Source: Prevotella jejuni (GTDB lineage Bacteria; Bacteroidota; Bacteroidia; Bacteroidales; Bacteroidaceae). Taken from it: a DNA stretch of 64,000 bases. Position numbers and translations under genes: made by a program. Shown piece by piece: positions 46,439 through 57,260 of the stretch. The first letter of the stretch is position 1. Each line of letters begins with the position of its first letter. The DNA lies in contig NZ_FZNZ01000009.1 in the NCBI RefSeq assembly GCF_900187995.1, positions 1 to 64,000 of the forward strand, read 5' to 3'. Below the pieces are notes generated by a model. The model was not told the DNA's origin and did no database searches. It saw only the letters and a program-made list of their open reading frames with translations.

Positions 46439-47587
46439 TTACTTTACGTAAACAACTGCAAGACGGTTAGAAGTTACACCCTGTACACCCTTACCAGTTG
46501 CCTCGTCAACGATAACGCCACGACCCTTGAGGTAGTTAGCAACTACGTCAGCACGAGCCTGTGAGAGACGATCGTTAAGTTCCTTAGAACCCTCTGGAGA
46601 AGCTGTACCAACAACCTGAACGTGAACACCTTCCTTAACGTTGTTGAGAGCAGCCTTAGCCTCTTTAGTAAGAGCAGACTTACCCTGAGCGAATGTTACA
46701 AATACAAGGTCAGATACAGTGAACTCCTTAACCTTAACAGAAGGAACCTCCTTAACAATCTCCTTAGTAATAACCTCTGGCTTACGGTTACGGAGCTCGT
46801 TAATCTGAGCGTTCAAAGCATCGATCTCAGCCTGGTCACGTGGAGTAACGATTGTGAAGTTGTGTGTACCGTTAGAGTTCTTGAACTTGTAAACAAGACC
46901 AGCATTCAACTGAACGAATGAGTTGTTGATGTTGTAAGCTGGCTGACCTGCCTGTGAAGCTGCCTTGTAACCATACTCCTGATGATCAGCTAAAGCTACT
47001 GGATTCAAAGCATTACCAGTTGCAACCAATTCCTTGTTCTTTGACTGACCCAAGAATGCGAAGTTGATAGAAGGCTCTACGTAGAACTGGAACTGCTTCT
47101 CTGAACCAAAGTTGAAAGCGAAATCAAGAGCTGCCTTAGAAGTCATACGGTTACGGTTGTCAGCAGTAGCATCCTTGAATGCCTTGTTGCTTGTGAATAC
47201 GTGCATCCAACCAAGACCATAAAGTGCGCTAACCTCGAAGGTACGTGGCTCACCCTTGTAACCACCGAAGAGGTTGCTCAAGTTTACAGTACCGAGCAAG
47301 CTTGCGTTTGTAGCGCGAACTACAGTACCTGTAGAAGTCCAAGGCTTGTTAGAGAAGTATGCATTACCCTCAATTGCCAAACCGAATACTGGAGTGAAAT
47401 AACGACCGATACGGATACCAGCGTTTGGATCGAGGTCGCTCAACCACTTGTGACCAGTTGTCTTTGTTGCAACACCACCGTTAATACCAACGTAGACGTT
47501 GTCAAATGCCTTGCTTTCTGCCACTGTCTGAGCAGAAACTGAAGCTGCCATAGAAGCAGCTGCCAACATTAAAACTAACTTTTTCAT
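46439..47587 (-). CDS. OmpA-family outer-membrane protein
   Basis: 382 residues. Signal peptide (LVLMLAAASMAASVSAQ), an N-terminal ~230-residue eight-stranded-barrel-type domain, a coiled linker (QAEIDALNAQINELRNRKPE), and a C-terminal peptidoglycan-binding OmpA domain with FAQGKSALTKEAKAALNNV and VVGTASPEGSKELNDRLSQA. Codon choice is uniform and GC-favouring, as in highly expressed genes. It is likely one of the major surface proteins, anchoring the outer membrane to the cell wall. Confidence 0.93.
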   Translation of the reverse strand: MKKLVLMLAAASMAASVSAQTVAESKAFDNVYVGINGGVATKTTGHKWLSDLDPNAGIRIGRYFTPVFGLAIEGNAYFSNKPWTSTGTVVRATNASLLGTVNLSNLFGGYKGEPRTFEVSALYGLGWMHVFTSNKAFKDATADNRNRMTSKAALDFAFNFGSEKQFQFYVEPSINFAFLGQSKNKELVATGNALNPVALADHQEYGYKAASQAGQPAYNINNSFVQLNAGLVYKFKNSNGTHNFTIVTPRDQAEIDALNAQINELRNRKPEVITKEIVKEVPSVKVKEFTVSDLVFVTFAQGKSALTKEAKAALNNVKEGVHVQVVGTASPEGSKELNDRLSQARADVVANYLKGRGVIVDEATGKGVQGVTSNRLAVVYVK

Positions 47588-48177
47588 TGTTTTCTCTGAA
47601 TTAATTAATATTTGTAAAATCTATAATGTCAGTGTCTTAAACTCGCTGCAAAGTAATAAAAAAATAATGAGACAGCCAAATTTTTTTAGATAAAAAATGC
47701 ACAGGCCCCTATATTATGAGCATAAGAAACCATAAAGATGGAAATATTGAACAATGTTATATATCTTTTATCTTATTGTAACATAATAACATGTGAAACA
47801 ATGGGGCTATATCACATATATTGTAGGGAGAACCCTCTTCAATACCGAAAGCGATATTTCAAAATTATTGGAAGTCCACAAAGTGGTTCGAACAGGCCCT
47901 TATCGTTTGTTTCACTTACGGCTATCGAAAGTTCTACCTCCGACTTTCTACAATCATGCGAACACACTACAAATATGGTGCTATAAGTTATTATGTTTCG
48001 TGCTAACTCGTAACGCCAAGCAACAAATAGCTATAATAGCCTTCTACTTGTTGTTAGAAGATTGCTTGCATGCTAATGAGAATCTATTAGCAAGATAACA
48101 GAAACAATATCTGTTCAGCCCTCAACGACAAATATAAGAAGACACAATCTTGAAGGATAAGATGTTTACTAAAGAAA
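47588..48177. other. non-coding stretch upstream of the ompA-type gene
   Basis: Contains the leader and promoter region of the minus-strand OmpA gene; a near-consensus ATTACTTTGCAG is read on the minus strand near 47650. I see no gene or RNA in the remainder. Confidence 0.5.
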
Positions 48178-48210
48178 AAGGGACCCGTAGCATCACTGCT
48201 TAGGTCCCTT
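48178..48210 (-). terminator. terminator of the 2-oxoacid oxidoreductase operon
   Basis: AAGGGACC pairs with GGTCCCTT; on the minus strand it runs into CCCTTTTTCTTT. It closes the seven-gene minus-strand run. Confidence 0.88.
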
Positions 48211-48289
48211 AAACAAATTAGAGAGTTATAAAAAATCAGGTTAAATTCCTTTATTATAACAACAGTTACTATTGTTGTTTACCACTTAA

Positions 48290-48832
48290 TTATTGCTGAG
48301 TAATGATTTTCATTCCCTCTTCCACTGCTTCCATATTTAGTGGGATGAGGTTATGATGGCGTTCAGGAAGACTCTTGAAGAGTGCCTTCTTTAGTCCATC
48401 AGTGCTGACAACAGGGCAAACCTTAAGCAGACCACCCAGCACAATCATATTAAACACTTTTGCATTCTTCATCTCAGCAGCTTTATCCATAGCATTAATG
48501 CGATAGATGGTGATGTCCTTACGCGTAGGAGGATTGAATACACCATAACCATCATAGATAAGAATACCACCTGGCTTAACCTTTGGTTCAAACTTATCAA
48601 GCGAAGGTTGGTTCAGCACAATCGCAACATCATACTTACTAAGGATAGGAGAAGAGATGCGTTCGTCGCTTACAATAACAGTAACGTTGGCTGTACCACC
48701 ACGCTGCTCTGGTCCATAAGCAGGCATCCATGTTATCTCCTTATCTTCCATTAGTCCCGAATAAGCCAGGATCTTACCCATAGAGAGTACGCCCTGACCA
48801 CCGAAGCCACTAATAATTATCTCTTTTTTCAT
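48290..48832 (-). CDS. 2-oxoacid:ferredoxin oxidoreductase, gamma subunit
   Basis: 180 residues of the POR gamma family: ISGFGGQGVLSMGKILAYSG at the start, then MPAYGPEQRGGTANVTVIVS and VFNMIVLGGLLKVCPVVS. Part of the complex that oxidatively decarboxylates 2-oxoacids to acyl-CoA and reduces ferredoxin (or runs in reverse in anaerobes). Last gene of the operon, 27 bp after the beta subunit gene. Confidence 0.92.
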   Translation of the reverse strand: MKKEIIISGFGGQGVLSMGKILAYSGLMEDKEITWMPAYGPEQRGGTANVTVIVSDERISSPILSKYDVAIVLNQPSLDKFEPKVKPGGILIYDGYGVFNPPTRKDITIYRINAMDKAAEMKNAKVFNMIVLGGLLKVCPVVSTDGLKKALFKSLPERHHNLIPLNMEAVEEGMKIITQQ

Positions 48833-48859
48833 TTTACACCTTATTTATATAGGGAAGGA

Positions 48860-49627
48860 TTAAAGACCTGTAGTATCTTTCAAATCACCCTTTTCATATT
48901 CAGGGAACATATTCTCACGCATCCACTCGTTAGCCTTAACAGGAGAAAGCTTCCAACCACTGTTACAGGTTGCAACAATCTCTACTAATGAGCTTCCCTT
49001 TCCTTGCATACTTGCCTCAAACGCTTTGCGGATTGCACGCTTCGCCTTATTAATTGAAGCAACGGTGTCAACACTCTGACGAGTTACATAGCAAGTTCCT
49101 TTCAGATGACTTGCCAACTCCGTAATGTTCAGATTATAGCCATGCAGTTCTGGTTCACGACCGTATGGACAAGTTGCTGTCTTCTGACCCATAAGCGTTG
49201 TAGGCGCCATCTGTCCACCTGTCATACCATAAATGGCATTATTAATAAAGATGATAGGAATATTCTCGCCACGGTTCAAGGCATGGATTGTTTCTGCTGT
49301 ACCAATACAAGCGAGGTCACCATCTCCTTGATAAGTGAAAACCAAACGGTCCTCCCAAAGTCGCTTAATACCTGTTGCTACAGCCGGTGCACGACCATGA
49401 GGAGCCTCCTGCCAATCGATATCAAGATAACGATAAGCAAATACGGCACAGCCAACAGGGCATACACCAATCGCCTTATCACTCATTCCCATCTCTTCGA
49501 TAACCTCTGCAACTAACTTATGAACCACACCATGAGAACAACCCGGACAATAGTGCATTGTCGTATCGTTCATCAAAGTAGGCTTCTTATACACCAGATT
49601 CTCAGGTGAAATGATATCATTTGCCAT
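48860..49627 (-). CDS. 2-oxoacid:ferredoxin oxidoreductase, beta (TPP-binding) subunit
   Basis: 255 residues. Cluster/TPP signatures: MHYCPGCSHGVVHKLVAEVI about residue 25, then TYQGDGDLACIGTAETIHAL and IIFINNAIYGMTGGQMAPTT. These bind thiamine diphosphate and Mg. The 2-oxoacid specificity (2-oxoglutarate or branched-chain) is not readable from these motifs alone. Follows the alpha gene by 18 bp. Confidence 0.92.
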   Translation of the reverse strand: MANDIISPENLVYKKPTLMNDTTMHYCPGCSHGVVHKLVAEVIEEMGMSDKAIGVCPVGCAVFAYRYLDIDWQEAPHGRAPAVATGIKRLWEDRLVFTYQGDGDLACIGTAETIHALNRGENIPIIFINNAIYGMTGGQMAPTTLMGQKTATCPYGREPELHGYNLNITELASHLKGTCYVTRQSVDTVASINKAKRAIRKAFEASMQGKGSSLVEIVATCNSGWKLSPVKANEWMRENMFPEYEKGDLKDTTGL

Positions 49628-49645
49628 AATATACGTCCTCCCTTC

Positions 49646-50731
49646 TTACTTTACTAACTTTTCCTTGAGTGCCTTGACTATCTCTTCAGGGTCAGGAACG
49701 ATACCACCTAAGCGACCAAAATGCTCTACAGGTAAGGCGCCATTGATAGCCAAACGAACATCTTGTACCATCTGACCTGCATTGATTTCACTAACCAATA
49801 CACCCTTCTTACCCTTGCATAACTCTGCAAGTTGCTTGCTTGGGAAAGGCCACAAAGTAATAGGACGGAACAAGCCGACCTTCAATCCCGACTCACGAGC
49901 CAGCTCAACAGCCTTCTCACCAATACGTGCTGCACTACCGAAACTAACGATAATATAGTCGGCATCTTCGCATTGCTGCGTCTCAAAGCGTACCTCATTC
50001 TCACGAATCTGACGATACTTCTCCTGTAAGTGGAGGTTTCTTTCTTCCATTATCTCTGGCTTCAATTCCAAAGAGGTAATGATATTAGGATTACGATCAG
50101 CTGTACGACCCATTGAAGCCCATGGACATTCCTTACGGACTTCTTCCTCTGTACGACGTGGCTTCTGCGGTGGAAGGACAACCTTCTCCATCATCTGACC
50201 AATCACACCATCAGAAAGAATCATTGCAGGATTACGATACTTGAATGCTAACTCAAATGCTAAGTCAACAAAGTCAGCCATCTCCTGTACTGAGCTTGGT
50301 GCCAATACAATCACATTATAATCGCCATTACCACCTCCACGTGTCGCTTGGAAATAATCACTCTGACTTGGTTGGATTGTTCCAAGACCTGGTCCACCAC
50401 GCTGAACGTTTACAAAGACGCCTGGAAGTTCGGCACCTGCCATATAGCTGATACCCTCTTGCATTAAAGCTACACCAGGTGATGAAGAACTTGTTAGCAC
50501 ACGCTTACCAGCACCAGCACCACCATATATCATATTGATAGAAGCCACCTCGCTCTCAGCCTGAAGAACAACCATACCCGTTGTCTCCCATGGCTTCAAT
50601 GCTGCAAGTGTCTCTATTATCTCACTCTGAGGAGTGATAGGGTAACCGAAATAGCCATCAGCGCCACAGCGGATAGCTGCATGAGCGATAGCCTCATTAC
50701 CCTTCATTAGTTTTACATCTTGTTCTGCCAT
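49646..50731 (-). CDS. vorB: 2-oxoacid:ferredoxin oxidoreductase, alpha subunit (VorB-type)
   Basis: 361 residues, pyrimidine-binding plus transketolase-like C-terminal domains. MKGNEAIAHAAIRCGADGYF and YPITPQSEIIETLA open the protein, then QRGGPGLGTIQPSQSDYFQA about residue 115 and ILSDGVIGQMMEKVV. It resembles the subunit usually named VorB (3-methyl-2-oxobutanoate dehydrogenase), but 2-oxoglutarate is equally possible. Starts 3 bp after the ferredoxin-like gene, so translation is probably coupled. Confidence 0.92.
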   Translation of the reverse strand: MAEQDVKLMKGNEAIAHAAIRCGADGYFGYPITPQSEIIETLAALKPWETTGMVVLQAESEVASINMIYGGAGAGKRVLTSSSSPGVALMQEGISYMAGAELPGVFVNVQRGGPGLGTIQPSQSDYFQATRGGGNGDYNVIVLAPSSVQEMADFVDLAFELAFKYRNPAMILSDGVIGQMMEKVVLPPQKPRRTEEEVRKECPWASMGRTADRNPNIITSLELKPEIMEERNLHLQEKYRQIRENEVRFETQQCEDADYIIVSFGSAARIGEKAVELARESGLKVGLFRPITLWPFPSKQLAELCKGKKGVLVSEINAGQMVQDVRLAINGALPVEHFGRLGGIVPDPEEIVKALKEKLVK

Positions 50732-50734
50732 AAA

Positions 50735-50968
50735 TTATTCCTCCACTTTTTTACGATAGACCGTGATACAGCCATCAGGACAAACCGTAGCACAAGCAGC
50801 ACAACCGATACAATCATCTGGTCGTGCAGACTCAATATACGGATAGCCGTGGACATTTACCTTTTTCTGAGCCAATGCAATAACATCCTTGGGACATGCA
50901 ACGATACACAACTGGCATCCTTTACATCGATCTGTGTTTACTACAATGGCACCTTTCATCTTGCTCAT
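50735..50968 (-). CDS. 2x[4Fe-4S] ferredoxin subunit of the oxidoreductase
   Basis: 77 residues with two cluster motifs, CKGCQLCIVACPKDV and CIGCAACATVCPDG. Delta subunit-type ferredoxin passing electrons from the TPP enzyme. Sits between the small TPR gene (12 bp gap) and vorB (3 bp gap). Confidence 0.95.
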   Translation of the reverse strand: MSKMKGAIVVNTDRCKGCQLCIVACPKDVIALAQKKVNVHGYPYIESARPDDCIGCAACATVCPDGCITVYRKKVEE

Positions 50969-50980
50969 AGTTTTTGTATT

Positions 50981-51160
50981 TTAAGGATTATACGCATCCT
51001 TGTTATAGAAGTTGAGAATATTCTCCAGCATCTCTTTTGCGACTACTGCTGGAGAATTAGGGTCCAACTCGATAGCCTCCATATAATTAGCTAAGGCTTC
51101 CTGCCAGTCGCCTCTCTGTCGGTATTCATTACCTCGTTGGAAGTATTCTTCTGCTGTCAT
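50981..51160 (-). CDS. 59-residue TPR protein
   Basis: Short intact gene on the minus strand: MTAEEYFQRGNEYRQRGDW, then QEALANYMEAIELDPNSPAV, ending FYNKDAYNP. This is a single canonical tetratricopeptide unit. The ATG follows the folD stop codon with no gap and its stop is 12 bp before the ferredoxin gene, so it is an operon member. Possibly an assembly or docking factor; function unknown. Confidence 0.82.
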   Translation of the reverse strand: MTAEEYFQRGNEYRQRGDWQEALANYMEAIELDPNSPAVVAKEMLENILNFYNKDAYNP

Positions 51161-52045
51161 CTACTTATAATATTCTTTCTTGCCTGCCGCAAGTGTATTT
51201 TTCATCAGTGAGCAGATGGTCATAGGACCAACACCACCTGGGACAGGCGTAATGAAAGAGCAAAGAGGAGCAACCTCATCAAATTTCACATCACCACACA
51301 GTCTGAAACCACTCTTGCGTGTTTTGTCTTCTACACGTGTCGTACCGACGTCAATAACCACTGCACCAGGCTTCACCATATCAGCTGTTACAAATTCAGG
51401 TCTGCCAATAGCTGCAATAATGATGTCTGCCTCTTGGCACTCTTTCTTCAAATCCTTTGAACGAGAGTGACATACTGTTACCGTTGAATCACCATATTGT
51501 TTCTGCATCATCAGCTGTGCCATAGGCTTACCAACAATATTGCTGCGACCTAAGATAACACATTTCTTACCAGAAGTCTCAATATGATAATGCTGCAATA
51601 AGGTGAGAATACCCAATGGAGTAGCTGAGATAAAGCAAGGTAAACCAATCGCCATACGACCCACATTGATAGGATGGAAGCCATCCACATCCTTGCGATA
51701 GTCGACAGCCATAATAATCTTCTGCTCGTCGATATGCTTTGGCAAAGGAAGCTGAACGATGAAGCCATCAACATCTTCGTCTTTATTCAGCTTATCCACA
51801 CAAGCCAAAAGCTCTTCTTCTGTAACATCAGCCTCAAAACGAATGAGCGTAGACTTAAATCCACACTGCTCGCAGGCAATGACCTTATTCTTAACATAGG
51901 TTTCACTTCCGCCATCGTGTCCCACCAAAACAGCAGCCAGATGAGGTTGTTTACCACCCGCGGCAACAATGGCCTCCACTTCTTCGGCAATCTCCTGCTT
52001 TATTGCAGTTGCTGTTGCCTTTCCGTCTATTAACTGATATTCCAT
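51161..52045 (-). CDS. folD: bifunctional methylene-THF dehydrogenase/cyclohydrolase FolD
   Basis: 294 residues, interconverts 5,10-methylene-, methenyl- and 10-formyl-tetrahydrofolate with NADP. Motifs: [20 protein letters not shown] (catalytic Lys), [33 protein letters not shown](P)-binding [16 protein letters not shown], and [17 protein letters not shown] at the end. Begins 32 bp after ffh. Confidence 0.96.
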   Translation of the reverse strand: MEYQLIDGKATATAIKQEIAEEVEAIVAAGGKQPHLAAVLVGHDGGSETYVKNKVIACEQCGFKSTLIRFEADVTEEELLACVDKLNKDEDVDGFIVQLPLPKHIDEQKIIMAVDYRKDVDGFHPINVGRMAIGLPCFISATPLGILTLLQHYHIETSGKKCVILGRSNIVGKPMAQLMMQKQYGDSTVTVCHSRSKDLKKECQEADIIIAAIGRPEFVTADMVKPGAVVIDVGTTRVEDKTRKSGFRLCGDVKFDEVAPLCSFITPVPGGVGPMTICSLMKNTLAAGKKEYYK

Positions 52046-52077
52046 AGTAATGATATTATTTAATGAATATGTGTTTC

Positions 52078-53430
52078 TTACATCTTCGGCATCTTTGGCA
52101 TACCCGGCATACCTTTCATCTTGCCCATCATACCAGCCATCTTCGAGCCAGTAACCATCTTCATCATCTTACGAGTCTGGTCGAACTGCTTAATGAGTCG
52201 GTTTACCTCTTGTATATTGGTACCAGAGCCCTTTGCAATACGCTGACGACGGGAGTTATTGAGCAATTCTGGGTTCGTGCGTTCCTTCGGTGTCATACTT
52301 TGGATAATAGCTTCAATACCCTTGAAGGCATTATCGTCGATATCAACATCACGGATAGCCTTGCCTACACCAGGAATCATAGAAGCAAGGTCTTTCAAGT
52401 TACCCATCTTCTTGATTTGTTGTATCTGGTTATAGAAGTCGTTGAAATCAAATTGGTTCTTCTGTATCTTCTTCTGCAGACGCTTTGCTTCTTCCTCATC
52501 GAACTGCTCCTGCGCACGTTCTACAAGTGAGACAACGTCACCCATACCTAAGATACGATCGGCCATACGACCTGGATGGAACACATCAATAGCCTCCATC
52601 TTCTCGCCTGTACCAATGAACTTGATTGGCTTTGTGACGACAGTGCGGATTGATAACGCCGCACCACCACGCGTATCACCATCAAGCTTTGTGAGAACAA
52701 CGCCATTAAAATCCAAACGGTCATTGAACTCCTTGGCAGTATTCACTGCGTCCTGACCTGTCATTGAGTCAACAACGAACAGAGTCTCGTCGGGATGAAC
52801 ATGATTCTTGAGACTCTCGATCTCATTCATCATCTCTTCATCAACAGCCAAACGACCAGCAGTATCGATGATAACTACGTCATTTCCCTTTGCCTTTGCT
52901 TCTGCAAGTGCATGATCAGCAATCTCGTTTACATTCTTATTCTCTGGCTCGCTATAGACAGCTACTCCCACCTGCTCTCCAACGACCTTCAACTGGTCGA
53001 TAGCTGCAGGACGATAGACGTCACAAGCAACCAACAAAGGATTCTTATGTTCCTTTGTTTTAAGCATGTTTGCCAACTTTCCAGAGAATGTAGTCTTACC
53101 AGAACCTTGCAAACCACTCATAAGAATGATTGAAGGACGACCTGACAAATTCAGACCGACAGCCTCGCCACCCATCAATTCTGCCAACTCATCATGTACT
53201 ATCTTAACCATGAGTTGTCCAGGCTTAACGGCTGTAAGCACATTCATACCTAATGCCTTCTGCTTTACAGTATCTGTAAACGACTTAGCTACTTTATAGT
53301 TAACATCGGCATCAAGAAGTGCTCTACGCACGTCCTTCAGGGTTTCTGCTACATTTATCTCTGTTATCTTTCCTTCTCCCTTGAGTATCTTAAAGGAGCG
53401 TTCAAGACGATCACTTAAATTTTCAAACAT
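52078..53430 (-). CDS. ffh: signal recognition particle protein Ffh (SRP54)
   Basis: 450 residues from ATG 53430 ([16 protein letters not shown]); longer upstream reading has no family support. GTPase of co-translational membrane targeting. N domain, then G domain with [18 protein letters not shown] (P-loop), [16 protein letters not shown] and [17 protein letters not shown]. Methionine-rich M domain ends with the repeat [17 protein letters not shown] and binds signal peptides and 4.5S RNA. First gene of the minus-strand run. Confidence 0.96.
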   Translation of the reverse strand: MFENLSDRLERSFKILKGEGKITEINVAETLKDVRRALLDADVNYKVAKSFTDTVKQKALGMNVLTAVKPGQLMVKIVHDELAELMGGEAVGLNLSGRPSIILMSGLQGSGKTTFSGKLANMLKTKEHKNPLLVACDVYRPAAIDQLKVVGEQVGVAVYSEPENKNVNEIADHALAEAKAKGNDVVIIDTAGRLAVDEEMMNEIESLKNHVHPDETLFVVDSMTGQDAVNTAKEFNDRLDFNGVVLTKLDGDTRGGAALSIRTVVTKPIKFIGTGEKMEAIDVFHPGRMADRILGMGDVVSLVERAQEQFDEEEAKRLQKKIQKNQFDFNDFYNQIQQIKKMGNLKDLASMIPGVGKAIRDVDIDDNAFKGIEAIIQSMTPKERTNPELLNNSRRQRIAKGSGTNIQEVNRLIKQFDQTRKMMKMVTGSKMAGMMGKMKGMPGMPKMPKM

Positions 53431-53470
53431 TGCTTTAAAAGTAAACTTATATATTTCTGATTCTATCTTA

Positions 53471-53478
53471 CAAAGATA
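53471..53478 (-). promoter_or_regulatory. -7 element of the ffh operon
   Basis: TATCTTTG on the minus strand, 40 bp before the ffh start codon. The remaining bases to 53987 show no gene. Confidence 0.55.
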
Positions 53479-53987
53479 ATAAAAAGAGAAATAATACAGC
53501 AAGCGAATAACCTCTATTTTAATGTATTTTAAAACACGCTCCTTATAATAATGCGCACATAAATAGACTTTGTGCAAAAAAATGTAAAACATAACCTTCT
53601 CTACCCCACTTTCCAACTTCAACAATGAAGGGTACGAATTAATCCTATCTAAGTATCTTTCTTCTACTGATATTGATTACGTTTCTAATCTTGCTGATTA
53701 AAAGTAAGACTAATGGTCTTCTAAGAGCGGATACCACCTGTTTTGCATTTACACTCGGCCTAAAGACTAACCGCAAAGGCAAACATCTCTTAAACTAATA
53801 AACGAAAATAAGTACTGACAACGCCTTATAGAAGAGGTGGAGACATTGTCAGCACTTAGCTTTTCTTTAAGGAACTACGTTTATAAGACTTTGCTCGTCC
53901 ATCCATATCTACGAACAATGACAGTATTTATCACCATTCGTCTTCCATGTAACGAACTATTCCTACACCTTTCCTTACCCTACATGT

Positions 53988-54896
53988 CTATGCCAGACAA
54001 TTAATGATTTCTGTTACAGACTTACAGCCATGACGGTCGAGCCAATCATTAATACCATCACGCACCTTTATCGTTACTTGAGGGTCAAGGAAATTTGCTG
54101 TACCTATTTGGATAGCAGTGGCACCCGCCATAAGGAACTCTATCGCATCTTCCGCAGTTGAGATTCCACCCAACCCAATGACTGGTATCTTTACAGCCTT
54201 TGCCACATCATTGACCATTCGGACTGCTACTGGTTTTACAGCTGGACCGCTCAACCCTCCTGTACGAATACTCAACTTAGGGCGACGACGCTCTATGTCG
54301 ATTGCCATTCCCATCAACGTGTTTATCAGCGACACTGAATCGGCACCTTCATCTTCGCAGGCACGTGCAATGCTGGCGATGTCTGTGACATTAGGTGATA
54401 GCTTGACTATCATCGTCTTATGGTAGTGTTCGCGTACAGCCTTTACGATTGAAGCTGCCCCAGAACAGGTGACACCGAACGACATACCGCCTTCTTTCAC
54501 GTTTGGACAAGAGATATTCACCTCGATAGCTGGTATTCTCTCCAACGCATCGAGCTTCTCTGCCGTCTCAGCATACGTCTCTGGAGAATTTCCACTCACA
54601 TTAACTATCATATTCGTGTCGATATCCTTTATCTGAGGATAGATATGTTCGATGAAGTAATCTACACCTTTATTCTGCAAGCCTACACAATTAAGCATCC
54701 CTTGAGGTGTCTCCACCATGCGCGGATAGTCATTTCCTTCTCGTGGCTTCAGCGTCGTTCCCTTGACGATGATTCCTCCAATCTCTTCCAATGGTACGAA
54801 ATCGGCAAACTCCAAACCATAGCCAAAGGTACCACTGGCCGTCATCACGGGGTTCTTGAGATGTAAGTCACTTATCTTTACACTTAAATCAGCCAT
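53988..54896 (-). CDS. pyrD: dihydroorotate dehydrogenase, catalytic subunit (class 1B)
   Basis: 302 residues from ATG 54896 ([20 protein letters not shown]); the upstream in-frame codons overlap pyrK and lack family similarity. FMN enzyme of pyrimidine synthesis: [27 protein letters not shown] with the catalytic-region Cys, [32 protein letters not shown]. The class 1B form works with PyrK, encoded just upstream, and uses NAD. Confidence 0.95.
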   Translation of the reverse strand: MADLSVKISDLHLKNPVMTASGTFGYGLEFADFVPLEEIGGIIVKGTTLKPREGNDYPRMVETPQGMLNCVGLQNKGVDYFIEHIYPQIKDIDTNMIVNVSGNSPETYAETAEKLDALERIPAIEVNISCPNVKEGGMSFGVTCSGAASIVKAVREHYHKTMIVKLSPNVTDIASIARACEDEGADSVSLINTLMGMAIDIERRRPKLSIRTGGLSGPAVKPVAVRMVNDVAKAVKIPVIGLGGISTAEDAIEFLMAGATAIQIGTANFLDPQVTIKVRDGINDWLDRHGCKSVTEIINCLA

Positions 54897-55015
54897 ATTA
54901 TAATCATCTATTTTTACGAAACATTGTGGTATTCTCCTTCTATCAACCTTATTAAGACGATTCATTTTATCGACCGAATAAAAGCAAACAAAGTCTCCTA
55001 CCACTTCTTTCTGAT

Positions 55016-55792
55016 TTATTCTCCCCACATCAATCTACGTGTATCAAAGACAGGACCTTCCTTACATACGCATAGATTACCTTCTGTTGTCTTCTCTACA
55101 CAACACAGACAAGCACCGACACCGCAGGCCATCATGTTCTCTAACGATGCTTCGCAAGGGATTGAGGCTTGATAGGCATAATGTGCTACGGCCTTCATCA
55201 TGGGCTTAGGACCACACGTAGATATACGGTCAAAACGCTCTGTGGACAGGACGGAATGGTTTGTGACAAACCCCTTCTCACCTGCTGAACCATCCTCAGT
55301 GGTTATACATACCCTTCCATACTGCTCAAAAAGCGATATTTCTGCTAAGTCGGCTGCTGTACGAGCACCCAACAAGAAGACCGGTGTTCCGCCTGCTTCC
55401 TTTATCTGCTTACCGAAATATAATAGTGGAGCCACCCCTACTCCTCCACCAACGAGTAGTACTCGTTCAGACGAACTTGCCAAGGGGGTGAACGTATTAC
55501 CTAATGGGAGCACACAGTTTAACATGTCGCCTTTGCGCAAACGTGCGAGCGCATGCGTTCCTTCTCCTACTGTTGCTACAAGCAGCCACAGCTCATTACG
55601 CTCAATATCAACGAAATTTATGGATATAGGACGGCGAAGAAAGGTAGAAGGTGAGCCGTCCACTCTCACCTCTACAAACTGACCAGGCAGCATCTCTGGG
55701 AGTGGTTTATCATCTGTCAACCTGATAAGGACATTCCTTGCATTGACTCTCTCCACAGAAGATACCTTCAAGTCGAGGACATACTTCTTCAT
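55016..55792 (-). CDS. pyrK: dihydroorotate dehydrogenase electron-transfer subunit PyrK
   Basis: 258 residues: FAD-binding [15 protein letters not shown]-binding [19 protein letters not shown], and the [2Fe-2S] cysteine cluster [20 protein letters not shown] with Cys repeated in CVCKEG near the end. Passes electrons from PyrD to NAD. A minus-strand -7 element TATATTTG lies at 55825-55818. Confidence 0.95.
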   Translation of the reverse strand: MKKYVLDLKVSSVERVNARNVLIRLTDDKPLPEMLPGQFVEVRVDGSPSTFLRRPISINFVDIERNELWLLVATVGEGTHALARLRKGDMLNCVLPLGNTFTPLASSSERVLLVGGGVGVAPLLYFGKQIKEAGGTPVFLLGARTAADLAEISLFEQYGRVCITTEDGSAGEKGFVTNHSVLSTERFDRISTCGPKPMMKAVAHYAYQASIPCEASLENMMACGVGACLCCVEKTTEGNLCVCKEGPVFDTRRLMWGE

Positions 55793-55817
55793 CTTTGCTT
55801 TGCTTTATAACACAATG

Positions 55818-55825
55818 CAAATATA
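55818..55825 (-). promoter_or_regulatory. -7 element of pyrK-pyrD
   Basis: TATATTTG on the minus strand, 25 bp before the pyrK start codon. Confidence 0.55.
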
Positions 55826-56124
55826 GATAAAATATCTCGATTATTAGCTGATTGACGTAAAAAACAGAAATAAATCTTACCAAAATGGGGTTAGCATGTT
55901 ATTCACTCATAAAAAGACTGTGATATACTTCCTCCATGAATACTATCCCTAAAACAGTCTAACATTAAGCTGTGGGCTCTCTCGCCATGCCTACAACTCA
56001 ATAATAAATCACGCTGTTTTGAACTCTTGATTGTTAACTGATGCTCTGACATTATGAGGTAATAACTCACCTTACTGACAGAAGGAAAACACAACACATT
56101 ATACAAGAATTATTTTTATTTTAA

Positions 56125-56210
56125 GTTGCTGTCATATTTAACACTTCGTGTAACACTACTGATTACTAACAAGTTAAATGACAACATCGAATGACAGTAA
56201 TGACAGCAAA
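56125..56210. repeat. 86-bp GCTGTCAT dispersed repeat, copy 3
   Basis: GTTGCTGTCAT at the left and ATGACAGCAAA at the right, core TTAACACTTCGTGTAACAC. Same length and layout as copy 1 at 7633-7718. The surrounding 55826-57260 interval contains no gene I can support. Confidence 0.75.
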
Positions 56211-56512
56211 TTTGATTTTGACTGAATAACCTTACTATGACTATAGTTACGCAAGTCTTCCGAGACGGGATATAGTTAAGACTGAGTAAACACTTTTAGC
56301 CAGAAGATGATAGCCAAGGTAACAGAGTGAACGATGCTTGGCGGAGTAACAGGTTTCATCATCTTTTTTCCTCACATGTGGAACATCCATACATCATCCG
56401 AAAAGCGTGAAAACATTGATAGAAGATAGGAAAGAAGGAGGGAGCATAGACTTACAATAAGTGACAGTAAGTTCACTCTGTAAATCTTTTTCGCTTATCT
56501 CACAACCAATAC

Positions 56513-56650
56513 TTGCCCTTCATGCTTCAAGAAGACGCCCTTCTACGTTCGAGAACATGCCCTTCTTGAGGCTTGAAGACGCCCTTCTTATCCCTTAATA
56601 ACGCCCTTCTCAATAGGTAATCATAACCAACTGACTTATTGAATGTTATG
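56513..56650 (+). repeat. GCCCTTCT palindromic repeat, copy 3
   Basis: Units in order: AAGAAGACGCCCTTCTACG, GAGAACATGCCCTTCTTGAG, GAAGACGCCCTTCTTATCCC, then AACGCCCTTCTC, followed by the conserved flank CCAACTGACTTATTGAATG. Confidence 0.75.
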
Positions 56651-57260
56651 AGCTCTATTCTTACCCATCTTCGTTATCGTTAGCCTCAACCACTCAAATG
56701 ATTCATGTCAAAACTTTTCCTAATCGTACAAAGTACCATAAATATACAAAGACAATGGGGCATTCGAATGATAAAAAGACGGAATGTACATAGATAGAAT
56801 GGTATAATAAAAAATGAAACATCGTCACATGAAATTTAGAAGGGGATATAACACAATTAACAGAAGCAGCATATAGCTACGTGTGGCACAAAGGGAAACT
56901 ACTAATCTAAGCGTAGAAGGTTGAATAAACAGTACTAAGAATTACGCAAATGACATGAATGTAAAGCGTTTATTAAGCTGCATACAATCATACATGGCCC
57001 TATCTCGATCATCATTCCTCAACTGATTCGAAGAGAGGACGGGGATAAAATCGCTTGATGGATAGGCGTAAAAAATGACAAATAAACCAAAGGTAGAATA
57101 AGCATAACACCCAAAAGAATAAATGAAGATTTGCTTTTAAGAAAAAGAATATGTAGATTTGCACTTGAAACCATTGTTCTGCAATCATCACTAAATAATA
57201 AAGTGCATCTGCATGTTCTATGGTAATGAACAAAGATGGGCCTAAATATCAGATAAGAAT

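Noticed and set aside
53430-53625. Longer Ffh start giving 515 residues
   Set aside because: The extra 65 residues are hydrophobic and AT-rich, contain the promoter -7 element at 53471-53478, and have no family counterpart.
54897-55028. Longer PyrD start overlapping pyrK
   Set aside because: Class 1B PyrD proteins begin at MADLSV-like sequence; the upstream codons overlap pyrK and show no conserved features.
56513-56650. Repeated GCCCTTCT words resemble a short CRISPR array
   Set aside because: Units are palindromic variants at irregular spacing, without unique equal-length spacers, and no cas gene is nearby.
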